A DNA stretch of 64,000 nt from Roseibium aggregatum (GCF_017309185.1 NZ_JAEKJZ010000007.1:186001-250000), one strand, 5' to 3'. Shown: positions 26,369-36,277, counted from the first letter of the stretch. A program made the numbers and translations. Notes: generated by a model from the sequence alone, not told the origin.

Positions 26369-28231
26369 TTATTGAAGTTCCGGCTGCATGCCGAAACCTC
26401 GAACGTGAATTTCCGCCTCGCGCGGCGACATCTGCCCGCCAAGCGCTCTTCCCTGAACGCGGTCGCAACCGAAGTCCTTCAGGATCTCCACCTGGCCCGG
26501 CCGGTCGACACCGGCTGCAGAAACCTCGACGCCAAGCGAGCGGGCGAGATGAATGACGGATTGCACGACCTGTTTCTTGATCTCTTCGGTCTCCAGTCCC
26601 TCGGTCAGCTGATGACTCATTTTCAGGACATCCGCATTCATGTATATCAGCTGGCTACCGCCGCCATGACCGCTGCCGAACTTGTCCAGAGCGACCTGGA
26701 AGCCGCAAGCGGAAAGATGTTCAAGGGCCGCCTTCAGGCCGCTCGTCTCATTGAACCTGACGATTTTCTCCTCAAGTTCGACGATGACGTCCTGCGCGGC
26801 GAACCCTGCCTCATTGCACAGGGCCTTGAGCCGGTCCGGTGCGCCCTGTTCTTTCAGACTGGCCTCCGAAAGATTGACGGACAGCGTGAACGGGACACCC
26901 ACTTCGTTGCGAAGACGCCCGACTTCCGCAAATCCGCGCTCCATCGCAAAACGCTCTATGGCTGCGATCCGCATCGTGTCTTCCTGGGAGGACAGCATCT
27001 CGATCGGATCGACCAGTCCCTCCGAGGGATGGAGCCAGTTGGCGGAGACTTCAAAGCCTGTGACCGCTTGCCGTTTGAAGCAGTATTCAGGCTCCATCAT
27101 GAGAGAGAGGTTGCCCTGCTCGAGATCCTGGTCCAGGCGCGCCATGACCATGCGCCGATGCCGGTGCGCGGCGCCAACAAGGTCCGTATACCATGCGATC
27201 TGGCCGCGCCCGGCCTTCTTGGCTTCGTATAGAGCGATATCCGCTCGGTTGATGGCTTCGGATGCGCTCGCCTTCCGTCCGTCCACCAGCAGCAATCCGA
27301 TGCTTGCGGAAACCCGGATCGCCTGGCGGTCCACCATGACCGGCTTTTCAAGACCCGCAAGGACCCTCCGCGCGGCAGCTTCGAGTTCCACCTCCCCGCG
27401 CGGTTCCGGCAAAACGGCCAGAAACTCGTCGCCGCCGATCCGGGCGACAAGCCCTTTGTCTCCCAGGGTTGCCTTCAGAACCTGAGCCGTGTTCCGCAAC
27501 ACGGCATCTCCCGCGCCGTGGCCGTGCGTATCGTTGATTTCCTTGAAATGGTCGAGGTCGAAATGGATGATCCCGAATGGCCCGCCGTCGTTCTCCGAAG
27601 CTGCGATACGCTCCTGAAGATAGGACTCAAACCTGCCCCTGTTGGCGACACCCGTCAGGTCGTCGTGCTCCGCCTGGTGCTTCAGCCTGTTTCGAGCCTC
27701 TTCCAGGTCCTTCATATGCTCGACCTGGCTGGTCACATCCCTGCAGATGAGGATTATCTTGGCGTCGTCAAGCGAATTTCCTTCGACAACCGCGAAGGTG
27801 AGCTGGTTCCAGAACAGTTCGCCGTTCTTTCGGCGATTCAAGATGAGTTCCTCGGACCCGGACGCAACCTTCTCGAGATCGTATCTGAACGCCTGCACCT
27901 CATCGGCCGGCATCTTGTTTTCAGGCGGCAGAATGAACTCCTGGGGACGCCTGCCACGGATTTCTTCCGCGGAGTAGCCCGTAATGCGCGAGTAAGCGGG
28001 GTTCGACCATTGAATCAACCCATACACGTCTTGCATCACAAGACCCTCATGGGCGTGTTCGACAACGAGCCGTAAAATCGCTGCGTCGTTTCCGAACTCG
28101 AAACCGGGTTCGTTCGGGACCGGTCGCGGCATGCGGCCGCGCGCCAGAAAACCTTGAGAGACGAGGGCAATCACGGCTCCCAAGAAGAATATCAAGACAT
28201 ACATTGGCCCACCGGCCAGGAATCCAGCCAT
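26369..28231 (-). CDS. PAS-GGDEF-EAL signalling protein with degenerate EAL domain
   Basis: This 620-residue membrane-anchored protein (N-terminal segment ~8-28) has a PAS sensor (~50-165), a diguanylate cyclase domain with intact GGDEF near 266-270, and a C-terminal EAL-type domain. The EAL domain has lost key residues: the EAL motif reads EVS near 393, DDFGTG reads DKFGSG, and the later KxD and ExVE motifs read LKMS and AAGVD. I infer c-di-GMP synthesis without breakdown, the EAL part perhaps being a binding or regulatory module. No RxxD inhibitory site precedes GGDEF. Confidence 0.9.
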   Translation of the reverse strand: MAGFLAGGPMYVLIFFLGAVIALVSQGFLARGRMPRPVPNEPGFEFGNDAAILRLVVEHAHEGLVMQDVYGLIQWSNPAYSRITGYSAEEIRGRRPQEFILPPENKMPADEVQAFRYDLEKVASGSEELILNRRKNGELFWNQLTFAVVEGNSLDDAKIILICRDVTSQVEHMKDLEEARNRLKHQAEHDDLTGVANRGRFESYLQERIAASENDGGPFGIIHFDLDHFKEINDTHGHGAGDAVLRNTAQVLKATLGDKGLVARIGGDEFLAVLPEPRGEVELEAAARRVLAGLEKPVMVDRQAIRVSASIGLLLVDGRKASASEAINRADIALYEAKKAGRGQIAWYTDLVGAAHRHRRMVMARLDQDLEQGNLSLMMEPEYCFKRQAVTGFEVSANWLHPSEGLVDPIEMLSSQEDTMRIAAIERFAMERGFAEVGRLRNEVGVPFTLSVNLSEASLKEQGAPDRLKALCNEAGFAAQDVIVELEEKIVRFNETSGLKAALEHLSACGFQVALDKFGSGHGGGSQLIYMNADVLKMSHQLTEGLETEEIKKQVVQSVIHLARSLGVEVSAAGVDRPGQVEILKDFGCDRVQGRALGGQMSPREAEIHVRGFGMQPELQ

Positions 28232-28376
28232 TTTCCGATTTCTGTCAGGGCTTTTAACCCAAACGATCCCGCTTGCAAAAACGTCAAATATTTCTAAGCA
28301 CGAAAATTAGATTTAAGAATATTGGTATTATTACCAGCACTCTTGCAGGATCGACTGCGGAAGGCCGGAATAAAGC

Positions 28377-29696
28377 TTACGCAGCCCGGATACTTTGCAA
28401 AAACTGCCGCACCTGCGACTGCAGCGAACTGGACAATTGTCCAAGCTCAGCCGAAGCGTTCTGCATTTCCACGGTTGCCGAACGGCTCGAATCCATCGCT
28501 TCGTTCAACGTGTGGATATTGCTGGAGACCTGCTCGGAGCTGGAGCGCGCCGTCAGGGCGTTGCTGCCGATTTCCTGGGTCGCCATGGTCTCCACCTCGA
28601 CGGCTTCCCGGATTTTACCGGATATCTCGCTGACCCTGCCGATGGTCTCGACGATGGAACGGATCGCCGTTTCAGAAAGCTCCGCGACCTCGCGAACCGA
28701 GGCCACCTGGGCGGAAATGTCTTCCGTCGCCTTGGTGGTCTGCTCGGCCAGCACCTTGACCTCGTTGGCGACAACCGCGAAACCGCGGCCGGCTTCTCCC
28801 GCACGGGCCGCTTCGATGGTCGCATTCAGGGCCAGAAGGTTCGTCTGGCTCGCAATCTGGCTGATGAGCTCGACGATCTCGCCGATGGCCCGGCCGGTTT
28901 CACCCAGACGTCCGACGATTTCATCGGTCTTGCGGGCTTCTTCGACCGCGATACCCGCAATGCTGGTCGCCTCGTCGACATCTTCGCGAACGCGGGCCAG
29001 GGAGCTCGAAAGCCGTTCGGACGAGTTAGTCACGACCTCCACCGACGCGGAAGCTTCCGTGGCCGCCTGCCGGACCTCCTGTACCGCCTGATAGGACGAC
29101 GACATGGCCAGATTGAGCTGGCTGGAATTGTCCTCGACGCTGCCGGTGGCCCGGGTCAGGCTGGAAACGACCCCGATGACCGATTTTTCGAAATCGTCCG
29201 CTACATCGTGCAGCAAAGCCTTGCGCTCGTCGCTGAGTTCCTGCTGATGCACAAGATCCAGACTGGCCTGCTCCTTCGCCTTTTCAGCCAAATTGGCCCG
29301 GAACTCCGTTACGGCGCGGGCAATGGCACCGATTTCGTCGGTCCGCTCCGCCCCTTCGATTTCCACGTCGAGATCGCCTGCGGACAGCTGTTCAAGGCCT
29401 CTCTGCAATCGGCCCAGGGGCTTGGCAAGCCCGATCGCGAGATAAAGAGCAACCGCCAGGAAAGCCAACCCGACGGGAGACACCACCAGGGCAATGGTCA
29501 CCATCTGATCCAGAATGAGGCTGTCGATCTTGTGCGCCACATCGCCGGATAGAAACTGCCGGGCGCCTTCCACCCTGCCAAGTTGTTCCATGAAAGCTTG
29601 CCGGAAGGTCCAGAACGCGAAAGCCGTTCCGAGCATCATGATGGCTGCAGCCGTCATTACCATGACGACAAACCTGCCCTTGATCGAAAGCGTCAC
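28377..29696 (-). CDS. Methyl-accepting chemotaxis protein with a minimal periplasmic region
   Basis: This 439-residue chemoreceptor has membrane helices at ~9-30 and ~64-90, a HAMP domain (~90-145) and a cytosolic signalling coiled coil containing the hairpin tip IASQTNLLALNATIEAARAGEAGRGFAVVA. Only about 34 residues lie between the helices, far too few for a normal ligand-binding domain, so it may sense membrane state, internal signals or a partner. It has no C-terminal NWETF-type CheR tether. Confidence 0.92.
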   Translation of the reverse strand: MTLSIKGRFVVMVMTAAAIMMLGTAFAFWTFRQAFMEQLGRVEGARQFLSGDVAHKIDSLILDQMVTIALVVSPVGLAFLAVALYLAIGLAKPLGRLQRGLEQLSAGDLDVEIEGAERTDEIGAIARAVTEFRANLAEKAKEQASLDLVHQQELSDERKALLHDVADDFEKSVIGVVSSLTRATGSVEDNSSQLNLAMSSSYQAVQEVRQAATEASASVEVVTNSSERLSSSLARVREDVDEATSIAGIAVEEARKTDEIVGRLGETGRAIGEIVELISQIASQTNLLALNATIEAARAGEAGRGFAVVANEVKVLAEQTTKATEDISAQVASVREVAELSETAIRSIVETIGRVSEISGKIREAVEVETMATQEIGSNALTARSSSEQVSSNIHTLNEAMDSSRSATVEMQNASAELGQLSSSLQSQVRQFLQSIRAA

Positions 29697-29883
29697 AATT
29701 AACCCCGATAATCATTCCGATGGGCGCCGTTCCGGGGCGACCCCCGCAAACAGCCGCTAAGTTCCGGAAAATAACGCCGTTTGCGTAAAAAAAACGGTAA
29801 CGGACGATCTTAGGGAAAATACTTAAATACGGTCTGCGCAGGCGGCAGCGCCCGCGGCGCTCGTTCGCGTCGGTATTTTCTCA

Positions 29884-30297
29884 CTACTGCGAAAAGGCGA
29901 TCAGCTGGCGCGTCAGCAGATAGCCTGCTGCAGCCGAAAAACCCGACAGCACCGTTCCCCAGGCCACATCCACGGCCACGACCTCTGCCGGCCAGCCTTT
30001 GAGGGTCGCGTAATTTGTGACGTCGTAGGTCGCATAGGTAAAGAACCCGAAAAGCGCGCCATAGACGACCGCGATCCAGACGCTTTCCGACTTCAGGGCC
30101 GGGGCCACCGCGAACACCACGATGCCGACGACGTAAAGGATGTAGAAGAGCCCGGCCGCCGCCAGGTTGGGCTTGTCCATCAGCAAATGACCGATGCGGT
30201 CGAAATAAAACCGGGTCGCGACCCGTGTCAGCCAGACATAGTCGACAGCCAGGAACACCAGCGCCGTCGTGAAATAGGCGGTTACAAGCTTAGCCAT
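29884..30297 (-). CDS. DUF2177 family membrane protein
   Basis: This 137-residue protein with four hydrophobic segments matches the DUF2177 family by FLAVDYVWLTRVATRFY near the N-terminus and GALFGFFTYATYDVTNYATLKGWP in the middle. Its function is not known. The ATG at 30297 follows GAGGA. It is between the chemoreceptor and the second exporter on the same strand. Confidence 0.82.
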   Translation of the reverse strand: MAKLVTAYFTTALVFLAVDYVWLTRVATRFYFDRIGHLLMDKPNLAAAGLFYILYVVGIVVFAVAPALKSESVWIAVVYGALFGFFTYATYDVTNYATLKGWPAEVVAVDVAWGTVLSGFSAAAGYLLTRQLIAFSQ

Positions 30298-30348
30298 TTG
30301 ATCCTCGGCAGCCAAACGACTTCTTTACGGACGGCCCGCTCGCACGGA

Positions 30349-32196
30349 TCACAAGACCGCCGGTTCCAGAAAACCGCCCGACTGCCGTTTCCAGAGCTGC
30401 GCGTAAAGCCCATCGTCCTCGGCCAGCAGAGCGTCATGTGTCCCCTGTTGAACGATGCTGCCCTTGTCCATGACGATCAACCGGTCCATTGCGGCAATGG
30501 TCGACAGCCGGTGCGCGATCGCGATCACGGTCTTGCCGGTCATCAATTGCTGCAGGTTGTCCTGAATGGCGGCCTCCACTTCCGAATCCAGCGCCGAGGT
30601 CGCTTCATCGAGCACAAGGATCGGTGCGTTTTTCAACAGAACCCGCGCAATCGCGATACGCTGGCGCTGACCGCCCGACAATTTCACTCCGCGCTCTCCG
30701 GCAAAGGCATCGAAGCCCTTGCGGCCTCGCTTGTCCTCGAGTGTCTCGATAAAGGACAGCGCATGCGCCTTGCGCGCCGCCTCCAGAAGTTCGTCCTCAC
30801 TGGCCGCCATGCGGCCATAGAGAATATTCTCGCGGATGGAACGGTGCAGCAGCGACGTGTCCTGGGTTACCATGCCCACGGCACGGCGCAGGGACTCCTG
30901 CGTGACCTCGCGCACATCCTGTCCGTCCACGAGGACACGCCCGGCCTCGACGTCGAAGAACCGCAACAGCAGGCTGACAAGCGTGGTCTTGCCAGCCCCC
31001 GACCGGCCAACAAGGCCGACCCGTTCGCCCGGTGCAATCGAAAGGTTCAGATGATCGATTACCCCGCCGGCCTTGCCGTAGTGAAAGCGGACGTTCTCGA
31101 ACGTCACCGCCCCCCGGCGTACGGCAAGATCGCGCGCCTGCGGCCGGTCGCTCAGCAGAACGGGCTTCACGACCGTCTCCATACTGTCCTGCAGCGAACC
31201 GAAATTGCGGAACAAGCCGTTGAGCTGATTGAAAAGACGGTTGAGCAGAACGTTGAGCCTGAGAACCAGGCTCAGGGCAAAGGCCACATGCCCAGCGCTG
31301 ATGCCGCCATCCTGCCACGCCCTAAGGGCAACAGCGGATATCACGACGATCATGACGCCGTTGAGGAGGCTCATTATCATGCGGATGGACGTCAGCAGCC
31401 GCGTGAAGATCCGTAACTTGCCGATGAAGGCCTCTACCGCGTTCCGCGCGCCGCGACTTTCCTCCCGCGCCGAACCGAACAGTTTCACCGATTGAATATT
31501 GGTATAGGTGTCCACCAGCCGGCCGGTCACGCCCGAGTAACTGTTGGCGACCTCCTTGGAGGCCTCACGGATGCGGGGAACGAAGATCCAGGCGGTCAGC
31601 CCGAAACAGACAAGCCAGATTGCGACAATGGCTCCGAGCCGGAAATCCAGATCGGCGATCAGGACCAGGGTCGTTATGGAATAGACCACGATGAACCAGG
31701 CCACCTGAAGCAGGCTGACCATGAAATCCCCGGCAGACATGCCGGATTGCATGACCTTCTGCGTCAGACGCCCCGCCAGATCGTCCTGGAAGTAGCTCAG
31801 GCTTTGTTTCATGACCCGTTCGTGGCATTGCCAGCGGACCAGATTGAAGAAACCGGGGACCACCGCCTGCTCTTCCAGAAGAGCCATCAGACTGGTGACG
31901 ATAAAGCGCACCGCCAGAACGACGAAAGCCATGCCCAGAAGCGTGACTGCGTGGTCCGAGAAGAAAGTGGCCCGTCCGTCCTCATCGAGCAGGTCGACGA
32001 TGGCGCCCAGAAAATTGAAAATCGTTATTTCGAGAACCGCCGAAGCTCCGCCGAGCACCAGCATCGCCGCAAAGGGCCAGCGCACCTGCCTTACGAAATA
32101 AAGCAGAGCCGCGGCGCCACCGCGCGGCATGTCCTTTTCAGGCGGTTCGCGGAAGGGGTCGATCCAGGTTTCGAACAGGCGGAAGAGAGGGGACAC
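30349..32196 (-). CDS. ABC exporter, fused membrane and ATPase domains (MsbA/multidrug type), copy 2
   Basis: This half-transporter of 615 residues has six membrane segments, then Walker A GRSGAGKTT, signature LSGGQRQRIAIARVL, Walker B LVLDEATSALD and IAHRLSTIAAMDRLIVMDKG. It parallels the copy at 23690-25528 along its whole length, so the two are paralogues and may pair or export related compounds. A GTG start at 32196 (VSPLFRLFETWIDPF) is preferred because it aligns with the N-terminus of copy 1 (MFDRFENLTDPF) and has GGAG upstream; the frame stays open to 32343. Confidence 0.9.
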   Translation of the reverse strand: MSPLFRLFETWIDPFREPPEKDMPRGGAAALLYFVRQVRWPFAAMLVLGGASAVLEITIFNFLGAIVDLLDEDGRATFFSDHAVTLLGMAFVVLAVRFIVTSLMALLEEQAVVPGFFNLVRWQCHERVMKQSLSYFQDDLAGRLTQKVMQSGMSAGDFMVSLLQVAWFIVVYSITTLVLIADLDFRLGAIVAIWLVCFGLTAWIFVPRIREASKEVANSYSGVTGRLVDTYTNIQSVKLFGSAREESRGARNAVEAFIGKLRIFTRLLTSIRMIMSLLNGVMIVVISAVALRAWQDGGISAGHVAFALSLVLRLNVLLNRLFNQLNGLFRNFGSLQDSMETVVKPVLLSDRPQARDLAVRRGAVTFENVRFHYGKAGGVIDHLNLSIAPGERVGLVGRSGAGKTTLVSLLLRFFDVEAGRVLVDGQDVREVTQESLRRAVGMVTQDTSLLHRSIRENILYGRMAASEDELLEAARKAHALSFIETLEDKRGRKGFDAFAGERGVKLSGGQRQRIAIARVLLKNAPILVLDEATSALDSEVEAAIQDNLQQLMTGKTVIAIAHRLSTIAAMDRLIVMDKGSIVQQGTHDALLAEDDGLYAQLWKRQSGGFLEPAVL

Positions 32197-32357
32197 CGGG
32201 AGGCTCCAGAAAGGAGAATGGCAATTCGGACTTACCCTACATATCTGGAGCAGGTGGAGAGCCAAACAATTTCCTTTTCCTCCGTTCTGGCGATGCAACA
32301 TGACATCGGCGCCTGACGCTGCTATGCAGCGCCGCCCAGGCAAAGAGCGAGGAAACC

Positions 32358-32828
32358 ATGCCGGACATTGCCCTTTACCAGCCGGACATCCCGCAAAACA
32401 CGGGAACGATCCTGCGTCTTGCCGCCTGCATGGGGGTCAGGGTGCATCTGATCGAACCGGCCGGTTTTCCGGTGTCCGACAGCGCCTTGAAGCGGGCGGG
32501 CATGGATTACCTGGAACGGGCTGCGCTGATGCGCCACATGTCCTTTGCGGATTTCGAGACCTGGCGCGCAGCGCAAGGACTGCGGCTCCTGCTCATGACC
32601 ACGAAGTCCGCGGCGCCCTACACGGAATTTTCCTTCCAGGCAAACGACATCCTCCTCATGGGGCGCGAGAGTTCGGGCGTCCCCGAAAGCGTTCACGACC
32701 TTGCGAATGCCCGCCTGACCATCCCCATGGCCGAAGGCATGCGGTCGCTGAACGTCGCCGTGTCCACCGGCATGGTGCTGGGGGAAGCCTTGCGACAGAC
32801 GGGGACATTTCCTAAAAGCCAATGCTGA
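32358..32828 (+). CDS. trmL: tRNA (cytidine/uridine-34-2'-O)-methyltransferase
   Basis: TrmL is a SPOUT-fold SAM enzyme that methylates the wobble nucleotide of tRNA-Leu. The 156-residue length is standard. The N-terminus has LYQPDIPQNTGTILRLAACMG, and the knotted SAM site reads LLMGRESSGVPE...IPMAEGMRSLNVAVS. hemF follows 48 bases later. Confidence 0.94.
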   Translation: MPDIALYQPDIPQNTGTILRLAACMGVRVHLIEPAGFPVSDSALKRAGMDYLERAALMRHMSFADFETWRAAQGLRLLLMTTKSAAPYTEFSFQANDILLMGRESSGVPESVHDLANARLTIPMAEGMRSLNVAVSTGMVLGEALRQTGTFPKSQC

Positions 32829-32876
32829 TCCGCGATCTCCCGGAAAGCCCCTGAGCAACGATTCGAGACCGAGCCC

Positions 32877-33806
32877 ATGACAGCACCTTCTTCTCCCCAA
32901 CAAAGAGGCGGCCCGGTACCCGAGGGTATCGAAGACAAGAAAGCGGCGGCCACTGCCTGGTTCCGCGACCTGCGCGACCGGATCTGCGCCGCGTTCGAGG
33001 ATCTGGAAACCGAAATCGCTGCCCTGTCCGGCCCCCTCGCCGACCGGCCTGCGGGCAGGTTCGAGCAAACGCCCTGGGAGCGAACCGACAGCACCGGTGC
33101 CAAGGGCGGCGGCGGTGTCATGTCCATGATGCACGGTCGCGTCTTCGAGAAGGTCGGTGTGCATGTCTCGACCGTTCACGGCGAGTTCTCGCCCGAGTTC
33201 CGCGATCAGATCCCCGGTGCCAGCGAAGACCCGAGCTTCTGGGCCTCCGGCATCAGTCTGATCGCCCATATGCACAACCCGCATGTCCCGGCCGTTCACA
33301 TGAACACCCGAATGGTTGTGACCACCCGGCAGTGGTTCGGCGGCGGCGCCGATCTGACCCCCGTTCTCGACGCCAGGCGGACCCAGGAAGACCCTGATAG
33401 CGAAGCCTTCCACAGCGCCATGCGGCAGGCCTGCGAGGCCCATGAGGTCGCCGACTACGCGGCTTACAAGGCCTGGTGCGACGAGTACTTTTTCCTCAAG
33501 CACCGCAATGAGCCGCGCGGCATCGGCGGCATCTTTTACGATTACCTCAACAGCGGCGACTGGGATGCGGATTTCGCCTTCACCAGGGACGTCGGACTGG
33601 CTTTCCTGAACGTCTATCCGCTGCTCGTGCGAAGAAATTTCGAAAAGAGCTGGAGCGAGGCGGAACGGGAGGAACAGCTGATCCGACGGGGCCGCTACGT
33701 GGAATACAATCTGCTCTACGACCGGGGAACGATCTTCGGGCTGAAGACCGGAGGCAACGTCGCCTCGATCCTGTCCTCCATGCCGCCGGTTGTGAAATGG
33801 CCCTGA
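32877..33806 (+). CDS. hemF: Oxygen-dependent coproporphyrinogen III oxidase
   Basis: HemF decarboxylates coproporphyrinogen III to protoporphyrinogen IX with oxygen in haem synthesis. The 309 residues carry the family motifs FEKVGVHVSTVHGEFS, AHMHNPHVPAVHMNTR, WFGGGADLTPV and GIGGIFYDYLNSGDWD. It ends 16 bases from the convergent HD-GYP gene. Confidence 0.96.
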   Translation: MTAPSSPQQRGGPVPEGIEDKKAAATAWFRDLRDRICAAFEDLETEIAALSGPLADRPAGRFEQTPWERTDSTGAKGGGGVMSMMHGRVFEKVGVHVSTVHGEFSPEFRDQIPGASEDPSFWASGISLIAHMHNPHVPAVHMNTRMVVTTRQWFGGGADLTPVLDARRTQEDPDSEAFHSAMRQACEAHEVADYAAYKAWCDEYFFLKHRNEPRGIGGIFYDYLNSGDWDADFAFTRDVGLAFLNVYPLLVRRNFEKSWSEAEREEQLIRRGRYVEYNLLYDRGTIFGLKTGGNVASILSSMPPVVKWP

Positions 33807-33821
33807 GAGCCCGGGGCGGCG

Positions 33822-34916
33822 TCAGGCCGCGGAAGACTTGCGGCTGACCTGACCGAACTGCCGGTTCAGCAGCATCGCCGCGAATTCGTCCAGCAGCGAC
33901 TGGTCGAGCTTCGCGCCGAGGTCCTTCATCGTCTTGATTGCATCGCGCGCCGAAAGGCCGGGCTTATAGGCCCGGTCCTCCGTGAGGGCGACATAGATGT
34001 CGCAGATCGTGATCACGCGGACCTTGTCGGAAATCCTGCCGCCCTTCAGGCCGTCGGGATATCCGGACCCGTCGAGATATTCGTGATGCTGAATCGCCAT
34101 TTTCTTGATGTCGACGGGAACGTCGAGCTGCGGCTTGAGGATCTCGCGGCCGAACTCGGGATGCCGGTCGATCATTGCGCGTTCTTCCGCGGTCAGCCGC
34201 TCGGCCTTGTCGAGAATGGTCAGCGGAATGCGCGCCTTGCCGATATCGTGGATCAGCCCGCCGGCGATGACCTGCCGGCAAACCGCGTCGCTCCAGCCAA
34301 GGTGCTTGGCGAACGCTCCGGCAAGTCCGGCGACCGCCAGGGAGTGGCTGTATGTGGCACTGTGATGCGCGTTGACCGCCTGCAACCAGGGAGAAAGACC
34401 GTTGAGCGACAGCGCGGTGAAAACATCCGACGCGCTTTTTTCCATCTGGGCTGTCTGGATACCCTTGCCCTGGACCGCCGAAAGCCACATGCCTTCCAGG
34501 AAGGCAATGCCCTTGACGAAGGCCTGTCCGGTCTCCGTGGGCAGGTTCTTCGGCAGATTGGTCTCCTCCTGCCCCCCCACAAGCTCCTGGATGGTCTTGA
34601 GCATCAGGGCCAGCGGCGTGCCTCGATCCAGCACCGTGGTTCTGCCGAGAGCGGCAGCCTGAATGTTTTCCCTGCGGTCGGATTTCGCCACCAGACAGAT
34701 AACGGGAATTTGCGCGATGCTTTCCCACGACGTTCTCAAGGCGCTCAGCCCCGCATCGGTGCTTTCGAGCAGTTCAATGATCGCGATGCGCGCATCGCCG
34801 ACGGTGTTGGAAGAGACCTTGGACATGTCGACCAGCCGGGCCGGGAAAAAAAACGGCAGTTTTCTGACCGGAGATTCGATCGGAAGAGGTCCGTCCGAGA
34901 TCAGAACAATTTCCAT
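33822..34916 (-). CDS. HD-GYP domain c-di-GMP phosphodiesterase
   Basis: This protein of 364 residues has an intact HD-GYP catalytic domain: HDIGK near residue 222, HHEYLDGSGYP near 286 and CDIYVALTEDRAYKPG. It should degrade c-di-GMP to GMP. The N-terminal ~110 residues look like a receiver-type fold without an obvious phosphorylatable Asp. ATG 34916 (MEIVLISDGP) is preferred to 34940. With the GGDEF protein at 26.4 kb it gives both synthesis and breakdown of c-di-GMP in this window. Confidence 0.9.
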   Translation of the reverse strand: MEIVLISDGPLPIESPVRKLPFFFPARLVDMSKVSSNTVGDARIAIIELLESTDAGLSALRTSWESIAQIPVICLVAKSDRRENIQAAALGRTTVLDRGTPLALMLKTIQELVGGQEETNLPKNLPTETGQAFVKGIAFLEGMWLSAVQGKGIQTAQMEKSASDVFTALSLNGLSPWLQAVNAHHSATYSHSLAVAGLAGAFAKHLGWSDAVCRQVIAGGLIHDIGKARIPLTILDKAERLTAEERAMIDRHPEFGREILKPQLDVPVDIKKMAIQHHEYLDGSGYPDGLKGGRISDKVRVITICDIYVALTEDRAYKPGLSARDAIKTMKDLGAKLDQSLLDEFAAMLLNRQFGQVSRKSSAA

Positions 34917-35019
34917 TCCATGCCTCACCCAACTTCGCACGCCTTACGGGTGCGGATTCTTGAAAACGTAACCTTACGGAAAACGCAATTCAGAGTGCCG
35001 GGGTTTTCTTTAAAAACTG

Positions 35020-36267
35020 CTAAAATTCACAAGCAACCCGTGCCAGCAACTCTTCTTTTTTCAACGTAAACCCGCTGTGGCGCCAGGTGTCTTCCAGCAG
35101 GCTTAACTGGCCGCCAAGCGCGGGGCCTGGAGGATGGCCGAGAGCGATCAGATCGGCTCCCTTCACCGGGAAGACCGGAACCGGCCCGCTGCGCAAAACA
35201 GGCAGCAGCCGGGCCAGGGCATCCGCCTCGGCGGAGTCCTGGGCGCTGCGCATGGACCAGACCGCAAGCAGCCCGTCGAGCGCGCCCTGCCGTCCGAATT
35301 CGTACAAAAACGCTGAAGCGGCGGGAAGGTCTTCAGCCTGTTTCAGTCTTTTTGCCGCGGACCAGGCGGTCATCATGCGCTTGCGTTCCGCGTTCGACAG
35401 GCGGAAGCGGTCGCAGACCCTGTCGAGATCCTCGTGCACGAAGCCGGCCAGGACAACGAGCCCGAGCTCCGGATCCCGGGTTTCCGGCGCCAGATCGTCC
35501 AGCTTGCGCAATGCCTCGTAGTCCTCGATGCGGGCAAGACCGCCGGCGGCGATCTCCCACAAGCCGCTGTCGTTCATCACGCGCAGGGCCGCCGCTGCCA
35601 GGGGCGCCTGCAACAGCCGGCGCATTTCGTGGCCGATCCTCTCCGCCGACAGATGCCGGAGCCCGTCCCGCTGACGCCTGCATGCGCCGAGACCATCCGG
35701 GTCCATGTCACCCCGGCCATAGGCCGCAAAGATCCTGAAGAAGCGGAGAATCCTCAGGTAATCCTCCCGCAGGCGGGTGTCAGGGTCGCCGATGAAGCGG
35801 ACGCGCCGCTCAAGGCAGTCGTCCAATCCTCCCAGCGGATCGTGAAGCTCGCCGTTCCGATCCACATAGAGTGCATTCAAGGTGAAGTCGCGACGCTCCG
35901 CGTCCCTTTTCCAGTCCCGGCCGAAAACGACCCTGGCCTGACGCCCGAAGGTTTCGACGTCTTCCCTGAGCGTGGTGACTTCATAGGGAAATCCGCCGCT
36001 GACAACAGTCACCGTACCATGATCGATCCCGGTTCCGATCGGCTTGAGCCCGGCTTCCGCCGTACGCTTCATGACTTCTTGAGGCAGCGCGGTCGTGGCG
36101 ATGTCGATGTCCGGCACCGGATGTCCCAGCAGTGTGTTGCGCACCGCCCCGCCCACGACGCGAGCCGTGTCCCCCCCCTGCTCCACGGCTGAAAACACCG
36201 CCTGTATGCCGGGAGCGTGCAGCCATTCGGCGTTCCGAAGCCTTTGTTGTGCCGTTTCTATCGCCAT
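35020..36267 (-). CDS. CCA tRNA nucleotidyltransferase/poly(A) polymerase family
   Basis: This 415-residue class II nucleotidyltransferase probably adds or repairs the CCA end of tRNA. The head domain has RVVGGAVRNTLLGHPVPDIDIATTA, with the catalytic DID acidic pair, and the FGRDWKRDAERRDFTLNALY motif. The ATG at 36267 lies 10 bases after the DUF6111 stop. It is last in the DUF1285-Nudix-DUF6111-CCA operon. Confidence 0.92.
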   Translation of the reverse strand: MAIETAQQRLRNAEWLHAPGIQAVFSAVEQGGDTARVVGGAVRNTLLGHPVPDIDIATTALPQEVMKRTAEAGLKPIGTGIDHGTVTVVSGGFPYEVTTLREDVETFGRQARVVFGRDWKRDAERRDFTLNALYVDRNGELHDPLGGLDDCLERRVRFIGDPDTRLREDYLRILRFFRIFAAYGRGDMDPDGLGACRRQRDGLRHLSAERIGHEMRRLLQAPLAAAALRVMNDSGLWEIAAGGLARIEDYEALRKLDDLAPETRDPELGLVVLAGFVHEDLDRVCDRFRLSNAERKRMMTAWSAAKRLKQAEDLPAASAFLYEFGRQGALDGLLAVWSMRSAQDSAEADALARLLPVLRSGPVPVFPVKGADLIALGHPPGPALGGQLSLLEDTWRHSGFTLKKEELLARVACEF

Positions 36268-36277
36268 TTTACCCGAA

